A stretch of DNA of 64,000 nucleotides from Opisthocomus hoazin (lineage: Eukaryota; Chordata; Aves; Opisthocomiformes; Opisthocomidae). This document shows, piece after piece, positions 34,401 to 45,378 of the stretch (the stretch's first letter is position 1; each line of letters starts with the position of its first letter). The translations under genes and the position numbers were made by a program. The DNA lies in assembly GCF_030867145.1 (NCBI RefSeq), contig NC_134414.1, positions 76,188,504 through 76,252,503 of the forward strand, read 5' to 3'. The notes under the pieces were generated by a model that worked only from the letters and a program-made list of their open reading frames with translations, was not told the origin of the DNA and did no database searches.

Positions 34401-37400
34401 ATGACTTCATCATAATAATAATAATAATAAAAAAAGTCCCAGAGAAAATTAGACCGTTATTTATTGATGTGAACAGAAAGTCTGAGCTTGATCTTTGGCA
34501 GCTGCCCTTCCCCTCATGCAGAAAGCACAGTAGAGGAAACAGAGTACAAGTGGAGTTTGTCCAGAGGTCATTAAGCTGAACACCCCCTTCAGACAACTGC
34601 TGCTCCAGACGGAACAGGATGCTGAAAAAACATCCCAGAGATGATGTGACTGCAAATGGCTCTTTGGAGCTCAGGCTACAGACGGTGCCAAGTGCTTACT
34701 GGGCACAGCTGAGTGTCCATCAGCCCGCAACGCTCCCCTGCCTATCTCTGTTCATGGCCGTGGCTATAAAAGCAAATACTTTATGTCGTGAGATACACAG
34801 TCTTTCGTAATCATCTGTGGGGAATCTGCAGGTGTTAAATTAGCTGCAGGAGGATGCCCATATGCTTCCTGCATGCAATAGACACATATTGAGAATTATA
34901 ACCAAAAAAACCCCAAAAGCCATTGCAGATTGTATGCAGTTAAGTCTAAAGGGCTCAAGCCAAGATCTTTAAGTAAAATCGCACACAGATGAGATGTAAT
35001 TTACTGTGATTCGCTGCTTCAGATTAAAACACAGAGAAGAAGAAATGCAGGCTTCGTTTCCTATTGTAGTTTTTCGGGCTTTTGTGCTTATGCAGGGAGA
35101 CAGTCCTGCCAGATACTAAGCAGTCTCAAACTGCTGGCAAAGGGACTTGGGGCTGCCCAGCGCTTGCCAGGATTAGGCCTTTGCCGTCATTTCATACAAC
35201 TATTTTTTTGTGACTGGTCAATTTCCTTATGATTTATATCATTGTATTGTATATGTCAGAGTCAGCAATTGCCCCACAGCTGCTAATAGGAGTTATTTAT
35301 TATTACTGTATAGAAAGAGCCAAAAAGCAACAAGTACCTTCCCTGTCTTGGTCTGAAGGATGAAGACAGTTGGAGAATTTTTTTTAATAGATCTTACTTG
35401 TTTCTTTGGTGTAAAGCGGTTGAAAAATTGGTAAGAATGGATTGAGTTTCTAGAATAGGCACAAGGAAAAACCTTAAGTTTTACACACAAACACATGTAT
35501 GCATACTTATTTTGTAGGCATAGGCACAGACTAACCATCTCTCTAGTTCTCTTCAGAATCCTGAATTCAGGTCTGTACATATGTCTGGGAAAACTGCCAT
35601 TTTCACATTTTTTACAATCTAACATATATCAATGCAGTTTTTAAAAGTATAAATTAAGATTAAGCAAATATCTACCGCAGAGATCTGTTTCAGGTGAGTA
35701 TTCCTCCAAGAGCCCCCCTCAAATGTTACAGCTGGGTGTAGGAAAGACCTGCAAGGCTTGACAAAATACTGAAGTTTTTTATATGCGAGCAGGAATCCAT
35801 ATTTCTCCAAAACCTTTAACAAAGAAACAAAGCTATTACACATGAGCATTCTTCTCTCTGTGCAGAAAAAACGTAATTGATCCGGAGGATCCAAGGTGTG
35901 CCAGGCTGACTCTCACGGGACAGATGGTCACGGTGCCTCCGGAGGAAGTGGAATTTGCCAAGCAAGCAATGTTTTCCAGGTCTGTGTGTAATGAGCACGT
36001 AGCAGAGTGCAACCCGCAGGCTTGAGACAAATATACGGATGTGGCCGCTTGGTACGGAAAAATCTGAGAAGTAATAAGCCTGTGATCTTTACTTTGGGGC
36101 CACGAAGCGTGTTGGCTCCTGTGTGGCTTGGAAGGACAGGCAGAGCTGTGCAACCCCCTCTTAACTCTTCAGGTAACAAAATATGGAAATGCAATTAGTC
36201 AGTGTTGGGCTCTGGTAAAGCACATGATTTATAATCTGGGGATTAGGAAAATATTTCATCTGGCTCTGAGGAGACATTCCATAAATCCAGGGTGTATTTT
36301 TTACCTTGAATAATTCTTCCCCACCTTAGGACAAGTAGTGCTTTTTAGCCACAGCCCCCTGCTAAGGGACAGAGCAGAGCTCTGCTGCTTTTGGGCTTGT
36401 GCCCGTTTGCAGGCTGGAGCTTACGGGTTTTGTTGCCTCTCCAGCTGTTTCCTTTGAACAGATGCAAGCACAAACCTGACGCATCCGCACACACCCAGGG
36501 TGTGCCCCTGTGCCCTCCAGTCGGTTTTCAGAGTAACGGGTGTGAAAAGCCCGAGCCTTAGCTGGGGCATGCACCTCCCGCGCAGGCTGCCAGGGATGGT
36601 GCTGCAGGCGCACCCAGCCTGATCGACCACAAACTGCTGGGAAACCAGGGCAAGCTGGGGTCTGAAACAGCTCAGAGGCAATACTCTCTCTGGCCTGCTG
36701 GAAGGGGTTAGGGGGGGACCCTGCAAGTCGGTTCCCTTTGGTAGGCCCTCACTACAAGAAGGACATTGAGGGGCTGGAGTGTGTCCAGAGAAGGGCAATG
36801 AGGCTGGTGAAGGGTCTAGAGAACAAGTCTTGTGAGGAGCAGCTGAGGGAACTGGAGCTGTTTAGTCTGAAGAAGAGAAGGCTGAAGGGAGACCTTATCA
36901 CTCTCTACAACTACCTGAAAGGAGGTTGTAGTGAGGTGAGTGTTGGTCTCTTCTCCCAACTAACTAGCGATAGGACGAGAGGAAATGGCCTCAAGTTGCA
37001 CCAGGGGAGATTTAGATTGGATATTAGGAAAAATTTCTTTACTGAAGGAGTGGTCAGGCATTGGAACAGGCTGCCCAGGGAGGTGGTGGAGTCACCATCC
37101 CTGGAGGTGTTCAAAAAATATGTAGACATGGCACTTCAGGACATGGTTTAGCAGGCATGGTGGTGCTGGGTGGATGGTTGGACTTGATGATCTTAGAGGT
37201 CTTTTCCAACTTTAATGATTCTATGATTCTATGAAAAATGGGATAGATGGGGGCTATATTGGCACACAAGCTTTTTTCACAAACTTTTTAGAAGTCAGAC
37301 TCCTACACGAGCCAGAGTCCACCAGCACCTTGGCAGAGGATGCTCCACTGTCAGGGAGCAAAACCTAGACCAACACGGTGAGGGCTGCCAAGGCATCTAA

Positions 37401-38356
37401 CGCCAGCAGCAGCTGGAGCCACTTCTAAATGCCACAGTTGTGGGTGCTCAAAGAGACAACTCAGAAAACAGTGGGAAATCCCAGCTCAGCCCAGAGATTG
37501 CCAAACCAACTGCCTCCTCTGCAGGGTCTTCTGCAGGGGCAGAGGGACACGGGGCCAGCCCTGCCCCCGCGCTCCCAGGAACGCTGCAGCTCGAGCTGTT
37601 GTATCTGCTCCGTGCACCGCTGCGGAGCATCCCACAGCATCCGCTGCAGGGGCACCCACGGCGGCTTGGGGACCTGAGGTTTGCACCCAGTGTTGCTGGC
37701 AGGGTGGCCTCTTCAAGCTAGCTGTGAGGGCAGGCCCAAGAAATGAGATGGAAATGCAGGACGAGAAGGCTTTAGCAGGCGACAGCTTGAAGAGGCTGTG
37801 CTCTGCCGGCTAGCACTCCTGACGTACGACAACTGCTACCACAGATGCAGTATTTTCAGAACACCATTTCCTTTGAAGAGATACAAGCACAACGCTGACA
37901 CACGTTCAGAGAACCTCTTCTAACTGTTTTTCACTGACTTAGAGACCAGACAACATCTGCCTTTAGAGATGGGGTTCTGTAATGAGGGAAGGTGGTGTTT
38001 GCTGGCTGCCTTCGTTGCAGTTCTCACCAGACTGGGGTGTGGAAGATCGGAAAACTCACTGCAAGGGAGGGCAAAAAAGATGAAGGGTGGTGGTTCTCAG
38101 ATCTCAGGTTTCACTCTGGCTGAGCATACTAGGCCGAATTAAAAAGCAAGACTGCAGGTATGCTTCGGCACATCTTTTTTTTTTTCTTTCTTTTCCTTGT
38201 CCTTCAAGGCACCCAGTGGTAAGAAAGTGGCCTCGCAGCTATGAGTGGTTCTTCATGAAAATGAACATTGAACACATCTGGCTTCAAAGCTGGTATGGAG
38301 AAGTTTCTGCCATTGCAGTAGAAGAGTATTTAAAAGCAGTTCCAAGTAAAGGATGA
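21629..38356 (+). CDS. CREG2: CREG2 (cellular repressor of E1A-stimulated genes 2), complete
   Basis: Coding join: 21629-22036, 24120-24289, 35866-35979, 38209-38356, all GT-AG with matching phases, 279 residues (human about 290). CREG proteins are secreted glycoproteins with an FMN-binding-type split-barrel fold; CREG2 is reported mainly in brain. Residues 1-25 form a signal peptide with a WWWW run and LPALLL core. Then come [22 protein letters not shown] and FSYRRE, typical of CREG2 rather than CREG1. The barrel starts about residue 118 ([13 protein letters not shown]) and includes [20 protein letters not shown] (overlapping N-glycosylation sequons at N154/N155), [33 protein letters not shown] and [16 protein letters not shown]. 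The chosen ATG is the one that gives the signal peptide; the open frame upstream has no conserved content. Function is inferred from the family. Confidence 0.95.
22037..24119 (+). other. CREG2: CREG2 intron 1
   Basis: The first 400 bases are still GC-rich and carry the G22/GGA tract. After about 22500 it is ordinary AT-rich intron with no recognisable repeat. Confidence 0.6.
22366..22440. repeat. G22 run followed by GGA repeats
   Basis: A run of 22 Gs (22367-22388) is followed by GGA triplets, a G9 run and more GGA triplets. Purine-only strand over about 75 bases; a strong quadruplex or triplex candidate in CREG2 intron 1, on the non-template strand. Confidence 0.95.
24120..24289 (+). CDS. 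CREG2: CREG2 exon 2
   Basis: 170 bases, acceptor TTTTGCAG|, donor TGCAG|GTAACA. It encodes [31 protein letters not shown], then [16 protein letters not shown], a near-invariant CREG block. Confidence 0.97.
26184..26390 (-). mobile_element. CR1 LINE 3' tail fragment, minus strand
   Basis: TCATAGAAT...TCATAGAATG, GGGTTGGAAGGGACCTTTAG, GTCACCTAGCCCAGCCCCCC and GGGGCCTCCACTACCTCTCT, then GGGCAACCCGTGCCAGTGTT, match the inverted 3' end of a typical avian CR1. 5'-truncated to about 200 bases, inside CREG2 intron 2. Confidence 0.93.
34408..34436. repeat. ATA trinucleotide microsatellite
   Basis: About six or seven ATA units followed by a short A run, in CREG2 intron 2. Confidence 0.85.
35866..35979 (+). 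CDS. CREG2: CREG2 exon 3
   Basis: 114 bases, acceptor CTGTGCAG|, donor CCAG|GTCTGT. It encodes [20 protein letters not shown] and then [15 protein letters not shown], strongly conserved in CREG proteins. Phases fit exons 2 and 4. Confidence 0.96.
35980..38208 (+). other. CREG2: CREG2 intron 3
   Basis: It contains a CR1 3' end (36744-37234) and GC-richer stretches at about 36.4-36.7 and 37.4-37.75 kb with overlapping short ORFs and no recognisable product. It ends in a long T/C-rich tract before the acceptor. Confidence 0.6.
36744..37234 (+). mobile_element. CR1 LINE 3' end, plus strand
   Basis: The frame from 36738 to 37151 gives [48 protein letters not shown] and [17 protein letters not shown] with a stop. 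It is followed by the tail TGATTCTATGATTCTATGA. It belongs to the same subfamily type as the minus-strand copy at 13957-14354. Confidence 0.95.
38209..38356 (+). CDS. CREG2: CREG2 exon 4 (terminal coding)
   Basis: Acceptor CCTTCAAG| after a long pyrimidine tract. It encodes [34 protein letters not shown], then [11 protein letters not shown] and TGA at 38354-38356. This is the usual CREG C-terminus. Confidence 0.97.
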
Positions 38357-41237
38357 CTGAGTGGGCTTCGAGGTAGAGATCTTCTGAGTTTCCTTTCCAA
38401 ACACTTTCAAAATTTCATGCTAAATGGTTACTTTACAGTGATTTTTTTTTTTTCACCAAAAGGCTTCCAAATAGCCCTGTCTTACATGGAGCTGAGTGAA
38501 AATAAGCCAACACAGACTTTCAAATTATAAAGGAGAGGTGGATACTAGCCCTACCCTGCAATGTACAAAAGTGTCATTTCAAACAGGCAATGCATCATCT
38601 TGAATGCTGCTTAAAAATGCTTTGTATCTGTTTGTTTTGACTTGTATTGCTGTGGACCCACAGGGAAACTACAGTATGTGCTAAATATAATGTTCTGATT
38701 TACAGAAAAAGCAAATTGCCTACTCAGAACCCTCTATACATTGTGGAGATATTACTTCTGCTTGGTGTCCCTTGATTTGTAAGTACTCTAAGATAAACTT
38801 AATAGCTGCAAATTTAGATATGTAAGTTAAAAAAAAGTTTTGCTAAAGCTGTACTCATTTCCTAATTTGTATTTTCTACATGTGCATTTTCCCTAGTTAT
38901 CTATTTTAATATTTCACTTGGAAATTGAGTAGAAAATCTCTTTTCTACTAGAAAAAATGCAAGCAGCTCAAACAACATGGCTCCAGTATAACTTGTCTCT
39001 CACTGACACAAAGCTGGTTAAACACGTTAAGGGCCCAAACCAAATCAGCCCCACAAGGATTATTCCAAATATAAACATTCTCATAAGAAGAATTTAAGTA
39101 AATGTTCTCAGCTAGCCTGTTCGTATTACGAGACAGGAAGAGTATTTTTAATAGCCTGTAGCCCAGATTTTTTTGCATCCCTTCTCCAGCCACCGCTTTA
39201 TTTTTAACTCGTTTGTGCAACTGATTTTTGTGAGACATCACTAACTCACCTAGGGGCGGAGCCAGTCCCTTAACTCTTTCCTCACTAAGCTTTAAAGGGC
39301 TTGTTCATGAATTTATTTTTCAAAGAAGCCTAAAGTTAGGTAGATAATTCAGGCCATGAAAAACTCATTTTCCTAGTGTGGAAAGTGCAAATTTTGTTGC
39401 AAAAACATTATGAATAGGCATCTCGTGTGATAATAGCAAAATAGTTCAAAGGTATTTTATTCACCTTCAGCGCTTTCTCTAGATGTCCTGGTAAACTTAC
39501 TCTGCATTTCCCAAGGATGTCACAGAAAGACAGGTCCCATGGCTAACCAGCTAAGTCATTACACCGCTTGCAAATTATATGGCTGTTCTCCCCATTACAT
39601 TAAGAAGACACGTGGAGATGGGGTTTCTGTACCTGCCGGGAAGGTCTTCCAGCAGCCCGCGGAGGGCACCCGAGCTCTGGACACCAGCCTGCACCGCGGC
39701 TGGGCTGAGGAGGAGCCGGGGACCCTGGGCGAGTGACCTGAGCTTGTGCAGGTTGATCCCCCGGCAGAGCTCAGAGGCGGCTGCAGGAGCTGTGGCCAGC
39801 TGGAAGGCAACGAAGTGTAGCTGAGCTTGTTTTGGTTCTGGCACGGAGAGGGAGTCATTCCCGGAGCGGAGCTGGGCACCATGCTGGTTTAACTACCAGG
39901 GACCACTTAGCCCTCGGGCAAGTTCAAGGGTCTGGGCATCACCACCATCCTTGATATTCTATACAAATCAAAGACAAATGCAGGGGAACAACTTTGTTTA
40001 GACACTTCTACATAGTTTTTTTTTCTTGTCTCATTGCCAGAGACTCTGTTAGCAGGGCAGATCTTTTGCAGAGGTAATTACGCAAAAAGAGGAAGCGTCC
40101 TGCCTGAATCCATTTCCCTTTTTTTTTGGCAGATGAGCAGCATTTTCCCATTTGAGTTTGCCCCCGAATCTTGCACTGTGTAGTACTGAAGCAAAACAGC
40201 CCATCCTGTGCAGGTTTATAGAATACCAACAAGTGAAATCCTTGATTTGTATCATTTTGTCGTGGAGAGGTTTTGCCCACTACAAATTTGATATTTTTCC
40301 CATTAGGATTAATGGGAATTTAAAAACTGAGTTCAACAGGCAGAGCACTAGACCCTGTAATGGAATCCATGGGTCCAACATTTCTGCGCAACTTTAATTA
40401 CATGTTTCATTATCCCAGTTCACCACTATTCCCAGAGAAGCCTGAACTGCCTGTTCTCTCCCCTGCCCCTAAACACACACGCACACACAGATTAAGCAAA
40501 TCCAGTGTAGAAGCTTAATGTTTAAGCAAGCTGGAGAAGAGAGGAAGAGTTTTAGAAATGCTGCTGTTACTATACTCTCAGTTTCACTTACACCCTTAGA
40601 CAGCCTGGTAACAGTGACATGGTCCGATGTCCTATCCGTTAACTTACTAACGCTCTTGCCTTAAAGCAGCAAGGGATTGTATCAACGATGTTCCGTAGAG
40701 CTTTAAATGTTTAAGAAGTCAGTGTGGACTAAGAAAGATTTTGAATTTACAATACCCTACTTGCTATCGGCTGCCTGCCTGCACACCTAGATTAATTGGA
40801 GTAGCTTCTGTATGGTAAATTGACACATTCATCAAGAAGCTTTTTTATGTGGACCTGCCATGAGGCTCTTGACAGAACCTCAAAACATGAAACTGCGATG
40901 GCATGTAAAGTGACAAAAGGGGCTTCATGAAGAAATGCCATCTTAAATCACCTGTTCTCATTTCATGCTTTCTTCTCCAAAGGAACAGCTACCATAAAAG
41001 TCCTTGAATGTCTGTGGAAATTCATCAAAACTATGACCTGCAGGTTTTGAGTGGGATTTTCTGGAGGAGAAAAAAAAAAAGGAGATGGTAGTTTGCTTAA
41101 TTGGACTTTATGTTATTAATTGTATACTAGTTCCAATTTTTGTTTAAACTGACAAATGTCTCAAGTGACTTTGGTCATCACGTAGTAAGTGATGTTTGTT
41201 AAAGCTTTTAGCCCAAAGAGTGTTACTGAGATATCAT

Positions 41238-41243
41238 AATAAA
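41238..41243 (+). terminator. CREG2: Candidate CREG2 polyadenylation signal 1
   Basis: AATAAA about 2.9 kb after the stop; the first canonical hexamer I find downstream of the coding sequence. Confidence 0.4.
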
Positions 41244-41821
41244 ATCACAGTTCCTTGAGACTGTAAAGGATCTGATCTTGCTTCAGTTCTAGTCAACAGC
41301 AAAAATCCTATTTATATGTTGTGCTTTAATTATTAGATCAAATAGGCACTTTTATAAAAGGTCTTGATAATCCCTTATGAATTTGTTAAGCATTTCAACT
41401 AGCTGATGTGTAATTTATTTCCATGTGTTCTGTACTTTAGTTATTTCTGTAGCTTTCCCCAAAATGCTTGTTGTGCAACGTGTATTATTTAAAACTTTGA
41501 CTCTGGTTTTGCAATATTTCAGAGATGCATTTAGTCATGTCTGTATACTTGCTGAAAAAAGGAAGACAAACTTCTAAACTTGGGTTCTCACTTTTTGCTA
41601 ATTTGTGGAAACATAGTGCATGTACAGGATTTAAACACAGCTAGTTTGAACTGCTGTTCTTATTTAACCAAAGAATGTTCCATTTCTGATGAAATGTTCA
41701 TCACTTCAGTGGATGAAATGCAATCTGTCTCATTTCTGGATGCGTATGGCAATTTGCAATGTATTTTGACTTCTAAAGACACTGAATGTTGTTAACAAAA
41801 TGCTTATTGAGAAGAAATGCA

Positions 41822-41827
41822 AATAAA
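41822..41827 (+). terminator. CREG2: Candidate CREG2 polyadenylation signal 2
   Basis: AATAAA about 3.5 kb after the stop, in the context GCAAATAAAACAAA. An alternative or distal end. Confidence 0.4.
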
Positions 41828-41850
41828 ACAAATTTCAAAGTGGAATCTGC

Positions 41851-43632
41851 AGTTAGAATATTGATTCTGCAGCACAGCATTAGCCAGAGTAACTGACCTT
41901 TTGCTGATAGCCGTTAGGATTTCTATCTGATCTGAACATTTGTTTTTTTTTTTTCCAGTTTTACTGAACCAAGCTAATTTCTCTCAAAATACATCTGGGA
42001 ATTGAGACTCAGATCTGCTCTGGTACAGCCTCGCTTTTCTCTGCGGAGAAAAGTCTAGCCAAGCACCTTTCATCTTCCCTTCGTCTTCTCATTACTGTCA
42101 GATTTGCTTTCAACGTGGCAGTTAAATGTCACTCTTAACAACGTTTGCTCTGTTTTTCTGCACATGGGGACTGAGCACTCGCCTCTCAGGTGTGCATTAG
42201 TGGTGTTTTGGAAGTTGCCTCAGTGCTATTTCTCCCCTTGCTACCCTTGCTCTTACAAGTTCTTGTTACAGCTTGTTCTCGGCTGTCTGCTTCCCTCTGG
42301 CATGTCTTCTTACGCCACGGCTGACAACTTACCTTTTCATCCTGCTTTCCTGCACCATCTCCTTTCAACAAAATTCAATCTCTCCCACTAAAATTCCCAC
42401 TTAGGATCTGATAAAGGTTATAGGAAACGGCCTGTGTTTCCTATTTACGCCTCACAGTCTTTGTCTGGCCACGGGCTGGACTGCATTGGCTGTGAGGACC
42501 GCGACAACAGTTTCCTAACCTGTACAAATCACAGTCGGCATCAGTTTCCCATTTCCAGTGACTCCATATTCTGAAAAGAACATTTCCTGCAGCTGCTCTT
42601 TTCCTTTGTACTGACTCTTCCTACTTTTATCCGATTTCTGGAGTGGTGTCTATTTCTATTACACTTTCACTTTTTTTACCAAAAAATTCCCATTTGAATA
42701 ACATTTTTTGATGCTCAAGCACTGTCGCTTTTTTTTGATCTGCTTTTTACCAAATGCTGAATTCGTGCTCCTTCCGAATTGCCCGTCACTTGCCGTCCTT
42801 TGACACAGCTCATCCTTCAGCTGCCGCCGCTCTGCAACCACCTCCACACGCCATCTCCCATCCGATGTTCTCCTGCTGCTCTGTTGCCTATCCTCTTTTT
42901 CCTATTTTTTCTTCGTTAACTAGTTTTCCTGTGTTCTCCCGTCAGCTTCTAATTCCTTCTCCACTGCCCCTTCCACATTACTTTGTCTGCTCGGTCTTGG
43001 CTGTCTTCTCCATTTTGCTACTTTAATCTTGTTCTCAGGATGCCCATTGCCTTTGGAGAGAGTCCTAACACCGCCAGGCATTTTGGGAGAGCGCTGAAGA
43101 GTGACTTTAAAGAATACTTTGGGTTTGAAATGTATTTATTTATTTATTTACTTACTTACATGCCGACTCTGGAACAGAAGTGGGAGCGTACTGGACTTGG
43201 TGTCGACACGGAGCTGGGCGGCTCACCGAGCTCATGGCTTTTGCTCCAGCACCAACTGTTCCAGGCTCCAGGAGACCCTGCCCGCGCCAGCAGCCATGAC
43301 GTGTACCCCTGAGTCAGAAGACAAGGACGTGGCGCCTAACCCCGACAATGCTGACGACAGCGCAGGTTAGCAGCGTGCGATCGCACGCCGTCGCCTTCTG
43401 AAGGAGAAACAGGCGTACGAGGCCGCTCCGGGAAGGCTGGCAGCCAGTGAAAACACGCGATCCATACCTGGAGCTGGGCAAAGGCGCACAGGTCTGGTAA
43501 GGACCTAAAGTAAGGCTCTCAACGTGCTGATTTAAGAAGAGGTATATGGGAAATAATTCTATTTAATGGAAAACCAGTCCATAAAACGGCTACGTTTCTT
43601 CAGCACCTTTATCTCTCATTTCAATACGTTTT
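41851..43632. other. Intergenic between CREG2 and RNF149
   Basis: Pyrimidine-rich stretches (42.0-43.0 kb) and a short ATTT/ACTT tetranucleotide run near 43134-43160. No gene recognised. Confidence 0.5.
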
Positions 43633-44284
43633 TCACAGAATCACAGAATCACAGAATAGTAGGGGTTGGAAGTGACCTCTGTGGGTCATCTAGTCCAACC
43701 CCCCCGCCGAAGCAGGGTCACCTACAGCAGGCTGCACAGGACCTTGTCCAGGCGGGTCTTGAATATCTCCAGAGAAGGAGACTCCACAACCTCCCTGGGC
43801 AGCCTGTTCCAGTGCTCCGTCACCCTCAGAGAGAAGAAGTTCCTCCTCATGTTCAGACGGAACTTCCTGTGCCTCAGTTTGTGCCCATTACCCCTTGTCC
43901 TGTCACTGGGCACCACTGAAAAGAGCTTGGCCCCATCCTCCTGACACCCACCCTTCAGATATTTGTAGGCATTTATAAGGTCCCCTCGCAGCCTTCTCTT
44001 CTTCAGGCTGAACAAGCCCAGTTCCCTCAACCTCTCCTCGTAGTGGAGATGCTCCAGTCCCCTCACCATCCTTGTAGCCCTCCGCTGGACTCTCTCCAGT
44101 AGCTCTTCATCCTTCTTGAACTGGGGAGCCCAGAACTGGACACAGTACTCCAGATGAGGCCTCACCAGGGTAGTGTAGAGGGGAAGGAGAACCTCCCTTG
44201 TCCTGCTGGCCACACTCTTCTTGATGCACCCCAGGATCCCATTGGCCTTCTTGGCAGCCAGGGCACACTGCTGGCTCATTTCTC
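43633..44284 (-). mobile_element. CR1 LINE, C-terminal ORF2 and tail, minus strand
   Basis: Starts with the inverted tail TCACAGAATCACAGAATCAC. Minus-strand translation ending at 43722 gives [38 protein letters not shown] and [20 protein letters not shown], uninterrupted for about 187 codons. It aligns without gaps with the plus-strand copy at 20456-21152. It stops at the edge of the RNF149 CpG island. Confidence 0.95.
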
Positions 44285-44683
44285 TGGTTTTCTTTCGTTT
44301 ACACACCACTGCCCTTCTTACCGTTTCTCGTTCCCCCGCAAGGAGCTGCCCCCAGCACACCGGGGCGGGCTCCTCGCCCCCCGCAGCCGAGGGGCTCTCC
44401 CCCCGCCTCCCCGGCTGCCGCTCTCCCGGCCGTGAGGTGCGGGTGCCCGGGCGGTGCCGTAGCGGCGAATTTAAATTCCCGCGGCCGCCGCGGGCCGAGC
44501 TGGAGGCCCGGGCTGGAGGCGGCCGCCCGTCGCCGGGGTGAAAGGCCGAGCTGCCTCAGAGGGCTCGTTAATACCGGCAGAGGTCCCCCGGCCTGTGCCC
44601 CCCGCCCCGCCTGGCCCCGCCCCGCCCGCCTCCCAGCACCGCCCGGGGGGGGGGCGGGCGGACCCCTCCGCCGGGGCGGTGCC

Positions 44684-44694
44684 GCGCATGCGCA
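44684..44694. promoter_or_regulatory. RNF149: NRF1-type binding site
   Basis: GCGCATGCGCA fits the NRF1 palindrome (consensus of the form YGCGCAYGCGCR). It lies about 225 bases before the RNF149 ATG among GC boxes, a common arrangement in CpG-island promoters. Occupancy is inferred. Confidence 0.6.
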
Positions 44695-44918
44695 GCCGGC
44701 CGGGCGGGGCGGGGCGGCGCGGCCTCCTCCGCCTCGCCATTAGCAGCGGCGGCGGCGGCGGGCGGGGTCCGCCCGGGGCGGGCAGCGGGCGGCGCGGGGT
44801 TACCTGCGCGGCGCCGGGCGGCCGCGGGGCAGAGCCAGGCGCGGCGACGGCGGAGCGGCCTCTTCCTCCTGCTCCTCCCGGTGTCGGCGGGCCGCGTCAC
44901 GGCGGTGGCGGCCGGGCC

Positions 44919-45378
44919 ATGGTGCGTCGCGCCCGGCTGGCGCTGGTGGCGGCGGCGCTGGTGGCGCTGGGGGCGCCGGCGGGCGAGGGCGCGCGGGCGC
45001 TGGAGTGGTACACGGCGTGGGTGAGCACGGCCTACGTGGAGCCGCTCAGCAACCGCACGGTGCAGGGCAACACGGAGAGCGGCCGCTACGGGGACAGCTC
45101 GCCCAAGGAGAGCGCCCAGGGCCTGGTGGGCATCCCCCGCGGCGCCTCCCCCCGCCACATGGAAGGCTGCGCCGCCGACACCGACTACGACGTGCCGCTG
45201 CCGGCCGGCGGCCGCGGGCCCCCCGAGGGCGACCCGCCGCCCTGGATCGCGCTGGTGGCCCGCGGCGGCTGCACCTTCAAGGACAAGGTCACCAACGCGG
45301 CGCGGAAGCGGGCGGCCGCCGTCGTCATCTACAACGAGGCCCGCTTCGGCAACAGCACCGTCTCCATGTCCCACCTGG
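44919..45378 (+). CDS. RNF149: RNF149 exon 1
   Basis: Starts in the context GGGCCATGG (good initiation context), the first ATG giving a signal peptide. It encodes [20 protein letters not shown] and the first part of the PA domain, ending SMSHL G| with donor CTGG|GTGAGC. Very high GC. The long antisense frame over this exon is a by-product of composition. Confidence 0.94.

Larger units (their letters stand above)
24290..35865 (+). other. CREG2: CREG2 intron 2, 11.6 kb
   Basis: It holds one CR1 tail fragment (26184-26390), a short tandem duplication of a 13-15 base GCTCTGCTGAACA unit near 24674-24704 and an ATA microsatellite near 34410-34430. Otherwise I see no exon, RNA gene or repeat. ORFs of about 100-120 codons (30795-31154, 33953-34306) are unsupported. 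Confidence 0.6.
38357..41850 (+). other. CREG2: Inferred CREG2 3'UTR
   Basis: No AATAAA is seen until 41238 and 41822, so the message probably carries a 3.0-3.5 kb 3'UTR. A GC-rich block at about 39600-39890 interrupts otherwise AT-rich sequence. Short ORFs inside (for example 41580-41795) are not supported. The extent is inference. Confidence 0.45.
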
